Shown here in pieces: positions 7,559 through 11,561 of a DNA stretch of 11,561 nucleotides (its first letter is position 1; the number at the start of each line of letters is the position of its first letter). The stretch is from NCBI GenBank assembly GCA_023388385.1, contig JAEWGK010000011.1, forward strand, positions 1-11,561, in the 5' to 3' direction. The notes under the pieces were generated by a model, which saw only the letters and a list, made by a program, of their open reading frames with translations, was not told the DNA's origin and made no database searches. The DNA comes from Actinomycetes bacterium. GTDB taxonomy: Bacteria; Actinomycetota; Actinomycetes; Mycobacteriales; Mycobacteriaceae. Position numbers and translations under genes: made by a program.

Positions 7559-8605
7559 TCAGCGCCCCAGCGCCGCCCTCGCCGCGCCGAGGGCTGCCAG
7601 CGGGGCGGCGACGGCGATGCGCCGCCGCACCGGCACCACGGCGCGGCCCCCGAACGGATCGCAGCCGCGGGCCTCGAGCTCCGCGAGGATGCCGGAGTAC
7701 AGCACGTACGCCGTGCGGATCGCCTCCCGGGCGGGGGAGCGCAGCAGGGCGACACCCGGCTCCGCCGCACGGTACGAGGCGCGGTTGACCGCGATGAAGT
7801 GCCGCACCGCCGCGACGATGGCCGGCGTCGCGCGGCCCGCCGCGCGCGCGGCCGCCAGGTCGCCCGGGTCCACGCCGAAGCGCGCCCATTCATCCAGCGG
7901 CAGGTAGATGCGCCCGCGCCCGAGGTCCTCGGACACGTCTCGCAGGAAGTTCGTGATCTGGAACGCCCGGCCGAGCTCCGCCGCGCACGGTTCGGCCGCC
8001 CGGTACCCGGCGGTGCCCGGTGCGCCGCGGCCGAGGACCGGCAGCGTCAGCAGGCCGATGACCTCCGCGGAGCCCCGCATGTAGCGGTCCAGCTCCGCCC
8101 AGGTACGGTACTCCGCCCGGTGGACGGACGTGCCCGGCAGGTCCGAGAGCATGGACTCCACGAACTCGTCGAGAAGCCCCGCGTCCATGTCCCAGCGGCG
8201 CACGGCGTCGGCGGCGGCGACGACGGTCAGCCGCTCCTCCTCCGCCGGCACGTCGACGCCCTCCGGCGGCTCCGGCACCGGGAAGCCCGCGACCTCGCCC
8301 GGCCAGTCGATCGCCGCGCGCAGCACCCGGTCGAGGTACCGCACGCGCGCCTCCACGTCCGCGGGGTCGCGCAGGGGCCTGGCGACGCCCTCCTCCAGGT
8401 CCACGTAGTCGTCGATCATCCGCGCCCACGCGTACAGGCCGTGCACCGCCGCCGCCCGATCGCGGGGCAGCAGCCGGACGGCCAGGCCATAGGTCCTGCC
8501 GTGCTCCTCCGTGACCGCCGCGGCGAACGCCCGCGCTCGCGCGAGGTCGTCCGGTGTGGCGTTGCGCCGGCCCGCGGGGCCGGGGGCGGAGGGGTCAGCG
8601 GACAC
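7559..8605 (-). CDS. crtB: Phytoene synthase (squalene/phytoene synthase family)
   Basis: This 348-residue enzyme should join two geranylgeranyl diphosphate molecules into phytoene, the first committed step of C40 carotenoid synthesis. The first Asp-rich motif is in MIDDYVD (63-69). YMRGSAEVIG (175-184) follows. The second Asp-rich motif is in NFLRDVSED (219-227), leading into GRGRIYLP (229-236), the family signature. All diphosphate/Mg2+-binding acids are present. The frame is open to a GTG at 8641, but the GTG at 8605 is preferred: GGAGG lies six bases before it, while 8641 has no such site. This makes the gene overlap the end of mptA by 11 bases, suggesting translational coupling. With crtI two genes upstream, a carotenoid role is favoured over squalene-type products; chain length cannot be proved from the sequence. 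Confidence 0.9.
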   Translation of the reverse strand: MSADPSAPGPAGRRNATPDDLARARAFAAAVTEEHGRTYGLAVRLLPRDRAAAVHGLYAWARMIDDYVDLEEGVARPLRDPADVEARVRYLDRVLRAAIDWPGEVAGFPVPEPPEGVDVPAEEERLTVVAAADAVRRWDMDAGLLDEFVESMLSDLPGTSVHRAEYRTWAELDRYMRGSAEVIGLLTLPVLGRGAPGTAGYRAAEPCAAELGRAFQITNFLRDVSEDLGRGRIYLPLDEWARFGVDPGDLAAARAAGRATPAIVAAVRHFIAVNRASYRAAEPGVALLRSPAREAIRTAYVLYSGILAELEARGCDPFGGRAVVPVRRRIAVAAPLAALGAARAALGR

Positions 8606-10223
8606 GGGCGGCCTCCGCGCCGGGCAGGTCGGCGTCGTCACGCACCGTGGCGTGCGACGGCGTGCAGTGGTCCACCGCGGAGTCGCGCCCGTCGCCGTGG
8701 TGGCCGCGCCAGACCAGGCGGCGGTCCCACTCGCCCATGACCATCCACCGCACCGCGAGGACCGCGCCGACGGTGACGACGATCATCCACGGCGGGTCGT
8801 AGAACCGCGTGTTGCCGCCGCCGGCGAACGACATGCACAGGATGAGCGTCGCGACGGCCGTCAGCTGCACGACCCACCGAGGCGGCCGGACGGCGCCCAG
8901 CGGAGTGAGGAGGCTGGCGTAGTACCACGGCAGCGTCACCGCGTTGAACACCACGGCGACGGCGTAGGCGGCGCACATGCCCGCCACCGCGCGGCGCGGC
9001 GACCGGCGGAACGCGAACCAGCACGCGACGAGGCCCACGACCATGAGGACCGAGGAGATGGTGCGCGTCACCTCGACGACGGCGTTGAATGTCACGTCGT
9101 CGTCGATCCAGGCCATGATTCCGGCGATGGCGCCCGCGACCATCGACGGCGCCGCCAGGGGGTTGATGACCTTCGTGTTGCCGCTGATCTCCGTGATCCA
9201 GCCCCACGAGGAGCCCGTGACCAGCGTGACCAGCGCCAGCGCGCCGACGAGCACGGCGGTCAGCGCCACGCCCAGGCCGACGATCGCGGGGGAGCGGCGC
9301 AGCAGGTCCTTCGCCCCGCCCATCGGACGGGTGCGGGTCAGGGCGATCCACACGACGAACGGCAGCGCGATGACCGCCGTCGCCTTCATCGACACCGATA
9401 CGCCGAGGATCGCCGCTGCCGCGAACACGCCCGGCAGCGGCTTCAGCTCCAGCGCCGCGACGAGGGCGAGGGAGACCAGGCCGACCATGACCGCCTCGTT
9501 GTGCATGCCCGCCACCAGGTGCAACAGCACCAGCGGGTTGAGCACGCCCAGCCACTGCGCCAGCACCGGGTCGCCGCCGAGGCGCCCGGCGATGCGCGGC
9601 ACCGACCACACGATGGCCAGAAATCCCAGCAGTGAGACGATTCGGAAGCAGACGACGCCGAGGGCGACGTTGTCGCCGACCAGCCGCGTGATCGCCTCGC
9701 TGAGACCCAGATGCAGCGGACCATACGGCGTCGTCGTGTTGCGCCAGTCGGCCGAGACCTCCAGCAGCATCGGGTTCGGGTTCACCGCCGCGCCCTCGCG
9801 GTACGGATCGAAGCCGTCGCGCATCATCGTGCCCTGCATCAGGTACGAGTACACGTCGCGGGAGAACATCGGCCCCGACAGGGCCAGCGGCACCAGCCAC
9901 CAGGTCAGGGTGCGGTTCAGCTCGCCGAGGCGGGCGGTCGCCGCGCGGGGGCCCGCGCCGTTCGCACCGGCACCGCCCGCACCCGCTCGCCGCCAGATCT
10001 GCTCCCGGCCGGCGATGAGCCAGCCGGCGAGCAGCACCAGGATGCCGATCCAGGTGATCGTCTCGAACATGCCGAAGCCGTGGCCATATGTGATCCAGCC
10101 GAGCCCCAGCGCGTCGACGACGCCGCCGCGATAGCGCACCGCTCCGGCCCCGTAGGAGCCGAAGGTGATGAGCGCCGCGCCGATCATGCCCAGCCCGGCC
10201 GAACCGATGCGGGTGATGCCCAC
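8595..10223 (-). CDS. mptA: MptA, polyprenol-phosphate-mannose alpha-(1->6)-mannosyltransferase
   Basis: This 542-residue multi-pass membrane glycosyltransferase (GT-C fold) probably extends the alpha-1,6-mannan backbone of lipomannan on the outer face of the membrane, using polyprenyl-phosphate-mannose. About a dozen hydrophobic segments are spread along the chain, for example around 10-28, 54-71, 108-118, 184-207, 266-297, 313-337, 388-404 and 476-495. The first large loop carries the GT-C acid in SRDVYSYLMQG (121-131, Asp123) and the downstream TTTPYGPLHLG (163-173). The Ala/Gly-rich stretch at 80-95 is a low-complexity insert. The GTG at 10223 has AAGGAG eight bases upstream. An ATG at 10262 overlaps the crtI stop by four bases (ATGA) and would add 13 mostly polar residues; it cannot be excluded. 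MptB is the main paralogue, but the pknL/Rv2175c context supports MptA. The long polar tail (about 498-542) overlaps the crtB start. Confidence 0.88.
   Translation of the reverse strand: MGITRIGSAGLGMIGAALITFGSYGAGAVRYRGGVVDALGLGWITYGHGFGMFETITWIGILVLLAGWLIAGREQIWRRAGAGGAGANGAGPRAATARLGELNRTLTWWLVPLALSGPMFSRDVYSYLMQGTMMRDGFDPYREGAAVNPNPMLLEVSADWRNTTTPYGPLHLGLSEAITRLVGDNVALGVVCFRIVSLLGFLAIVWSVPRIAGRLGGDPVLAQWLGVLNPLVLLHLVAGMHNEAVMVGLVSLALVAALELKPLPGVFAAAAILGVSVSMKATAVIALPFVVWIALTRTRPMGGAKDLLRRSPAIVGLGVALTAVLVGALALVTLVTGSSWGWITEISGNTKVINPLAAPSMVAGAIAGIMAWIDDDVTFNAVVEVTRTISSVLMVVGLVACWFAFRRSPRRAVAGMCAAYAVAVVFNAVTLPWYYASLLTPLGAVRPPRWVVQLTAVATLILCMSFAGGGNTRFYDPPWMIVVTVGAVLAVRWMVMGEWDRRLVWRGHHGDGRDSAVDHCTPSHATVRDDADLPGAEAARVR
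8612..8616 (-). promoter_or_regulatory. Shine-Dalgarno site that fixes the crtB start
   Basis: GGAGG on the minus strand lies six bases before the GTG at 8605 and inside the 3' end of mptA. The upstream alternative GTG at 8641 has none. Confidence 0.65.
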
Positions 10224-10231
10224 GTGCGGCT

Positions 10232-10237
10232 CTCCTT
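10232..10237 (-). promoter_or_regulatory. Shine-Dalgarno site favouring the internal mptA start
   Basis: AAGGAG on the minus strand lies eight bases before the GTG at 10223. The competing ATG at 10262, coupled to the crtI stop codon, has only a weak purine stretch. Confidence 0.6.
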
Positions 10238-10258
10238 CCGTCCGTTTCCCAGTCCGCC

Positions 10259-11561
10259 TCATTGTCCCCGCACGCCGCCGCGCGACGGAAACCGGGAGGC
10301 CGCGAGCGCCCCCGACAGCATGACCGTCGGCACGCCGACGCCCGGAACCGTCGTCGAGCCGGCGGCGACGACGCCCTCCGGCAGCGCCGGCGAGAGGTTC
10401 CGCGGCCGGAACGGCCCGGTCTGCCGGAACAGGTGCGCCAGCCCGAACGGGCTGCCCGCCCCCATGCCGCGCCCCAACCACGTGCCGGGGTGGTCGATGC
10501 GCCCGACGCGCCACGAGCCGGGCAGACCGCCGAAGCCGCGGGCCTCCAGGATGCTCGCCAGCTCCGCGACGTAGCTGTCGGCCACCGCGTCCCAGCCGAC
10601 GCCCGCCGAGATCAGGTTCGGCGCCGGGGCCAGCACGCTCACCGGCTCCCAGTCCGTGCCGTCCGCGCCGCGCGCGATGCGATCGGGGCAGGTCACCGCC
10701 GGGCGCGTCACCAGCAGCGACGGGTCCGACATGAGCCGGCCGCGGCGCGGAGAGCAAATCTCGTCGAACGTCCGATCCCACGCGTGCCCGAAGGAGATGA
10801 CGTGGTGGCGCCGCGGCCACTGCGCCGCCACCTCCGCCGGCACCGCACCGTGGGCGACGACGGCCGACGGCGACCAGCGCCGCAGCGCCCGCGCCGCTCG
10901 GTCGACCGCCCCGCGCGGGCCGCGGCGATCCGGGACCCACGACTCCACGACGTGCCGGTCCACCGTGGCGACGACGCCGTCGCAGGCCACGCGGGTGCCG
11001 TCGTCACGCACGACCGCGCGCACGCGCCCACTCGGCGCGTCGATGCCCGCGATGCCGGCGCCGAGGACGATCTCCCCGCCGGCGGTGCGCACGCCCGCCG
11101 CGAGCAGCTCCGGCAGGGCGCCCGCCCCCGAGCCCACCGCGGACCCGACGGGGTAGTGCACGCCCAGGCCCGTGTCCATGTGCGCGATGCAGCCGTAGAC
11201 CGCCCGCGCGTCGCGCGGGTGCATGCCCGCGTACAGCGCCTGGAAACTGAACAGCCGCGCCAGGTCGTCGTCCGGCACGTGCCTGGCGACGTTCCGCCCG
11301 AGCGAGCCGAACGCCCCCAGCCGGGCCAGCCGCGCCAGCGCGGCCGCACGGTCCCGGCCCGCCGCGACGTCGGCGATGCGGTCGTAGTCGGCGTCCATGA
11401 AGTACGGCAGCGCGTCGTCGTACAGCGCTTCCAGCCAGCCGCGCAGCCGGCGCACGCCGTCGGCGGTCGCCGCCGCGGCCTCCCGCGTCGCGCCGCCGTC
11501 CAGGGCGAACGCGCGGGCCGCGGCGTCGACCGCCGCTGGATCGGCGGGCACGTCCGTCGAC
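10259..11561 (-). CDS. crtI: Phytoene desaturase / carotenoid oxidoreductase, N-terminus outside window
   Basis: The frame is open to the right edge; 433 residues are visible. A full CrtI is usually about 500-550 residues, so the N-terminal FAD-binding GxGxxG region probably lies beyond the window. The enzyme dehydrogenates phytoene towards lycopene using FAD at the membrane. The C-terminal FAD/substrate motif is well preserved: FGLAHLFRQTGPFRP followed by VVAAGSTTVPGVGVPTVMLSG and AASRF. The central segment around FSFQALYAGMHP and VHYPVG is also typical, though the usual GGM after YP is replaced by a Gly/Ala/Ser stretch. The GTG at 11551 is probably internal rather than the true start. It is followed by mptA after 35 bases and then by crtB, all on the same strand, so the three look like one operon. 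The exact product (lycopene, neurosporene or an oxidised carotenoid) cannot be decided. Confidence 0.88.
   Translation of the reverse strand, partial: STDVPADPAAVDAAARAFALDGGATREAAAATADGVRRLRGWLEALYDDALPYFMDADYDRIADVAAGRDRAAALARLARLGAFGSLGRNVARHVPDDDLARLFSFQALYAGMHPRDARAVYGCIAHMDTGLGVHYPVGSAVGSGAGALPELLAAGVRTAGGEIVLGAGIAGIDAPSGRVRAVVRDDGTRVACDGVVATVDRHVVESWVPDRRGPRGAVDRAARALRRWSPSAVVAHGAVPAEVAAQWPRRHHVISFGHAWDRTFDEICSPRRGRLMSDPSLLVTRPAVTCPDRIARGADGTDWEPVSVLAPAPNLISAGVGWDAVADSYVAELASILEARGFGGLPGSWRVGRIDHPGTWLGRGMGAGSPFGLAHLFRQTGPFRPRNLSPALPEGVVAAGSTTVPGVGVPTVMLSGALAASRFPSRGGVRGQ

Noticed and set aside
7511..8740. A 409-residue plus-strand frame opposite crtB
   Set aside because: Its composition is extremely Arg-rich without hydrophobic core patterns, while the opposite strand encodes phytoene synthase with both Asp-rich motifs.
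8511..10134. Two long plus-strand frames (374 and 385 residues) opposite mptA
   Set aside because: These are shadows of the membrane protein: one is Arg/His/Asp-rich and the other Thr/Ser/Pro-rich, with no domain and no promoter or ribosome site.

Overview
The window is very GC-rich, with strong G/C bias at third codon positions, and reads as chromosomal core sequence from a mycolate-type actinobacterium. Corynebacterium or a close relative is the best guess. The class II DAHP synthase N-terminus, a PknL kinase with a full extracellular PASTA tail, an MptA lipomannan mannosyltransferase and a linked Rv2175c-like DNA-binding protein all point to Mycobacteriales. The gene order plsC-like / RNase AS / aroG / pknL / Rv2175c-like / mptA mirrors the M. 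tuberculosis Rv2182c-Rv2174 neighbourhood, as recalled rather than searched. No rRNA, tRNA, CRISPR, insertion sequence or phage gene was seen.

Left part (1-1830): the Gly/Ser/Ala-rich C-terminal end of an unidentified gene is followed by a ROK-family glucokinase on the + strand. Convergent to it is a small lipoprotein on the - strand with a PASTA-like segment. The 139-base gap between the lipoprotein and the next gene holds divergent promoters, a 9-bp inverted repeat and a 22-bp near-perfect palindrome next to the downstream -10 box.

Middle-left (1830-4629, + strand): a PlsC-type acyltransferase, the RNase AS exoribonuclease and the class II DAHP synthase (aroG). None has a Shine-Dalgarno sequence. 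Each has a TANNNT -10 box 6-8 bases before its GTG start, so each looks like a separate leaderless transcription unit. This also resets the aroG start to the GTG at 3241, which gives a 462-residue protein.

Middle (4649-7486): pknL (- strand) converges on aroG and is transcribed divergently from a small Rv2175c-like winged-helix protein. That protein's M. tuberculosis counterpart is a PknL substrate. The 96-base divergent region carries a promoter for each gene.

Right part (7559-11561, - strand): crtI (5' end outside the window), mptA and crtB follow one another with a 35-base gap and then an 11-base overlap, so they look like one operon. It joins carotenoid synthesis (CrtB makes phytoene, CrtI desaturates it) with a polyprenol-phosphate-mannose-dependent step of lipomannan synthesis. 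With PknL, the acyltransferase and the PASTA-like lipoprotein, much of the window concerns the cell envelope. I found no clearly novel multi-gene system. The best leads are the promoter palindrome, the orphan lipoprotein and the carotenoid/lipomannan gene interleaving.
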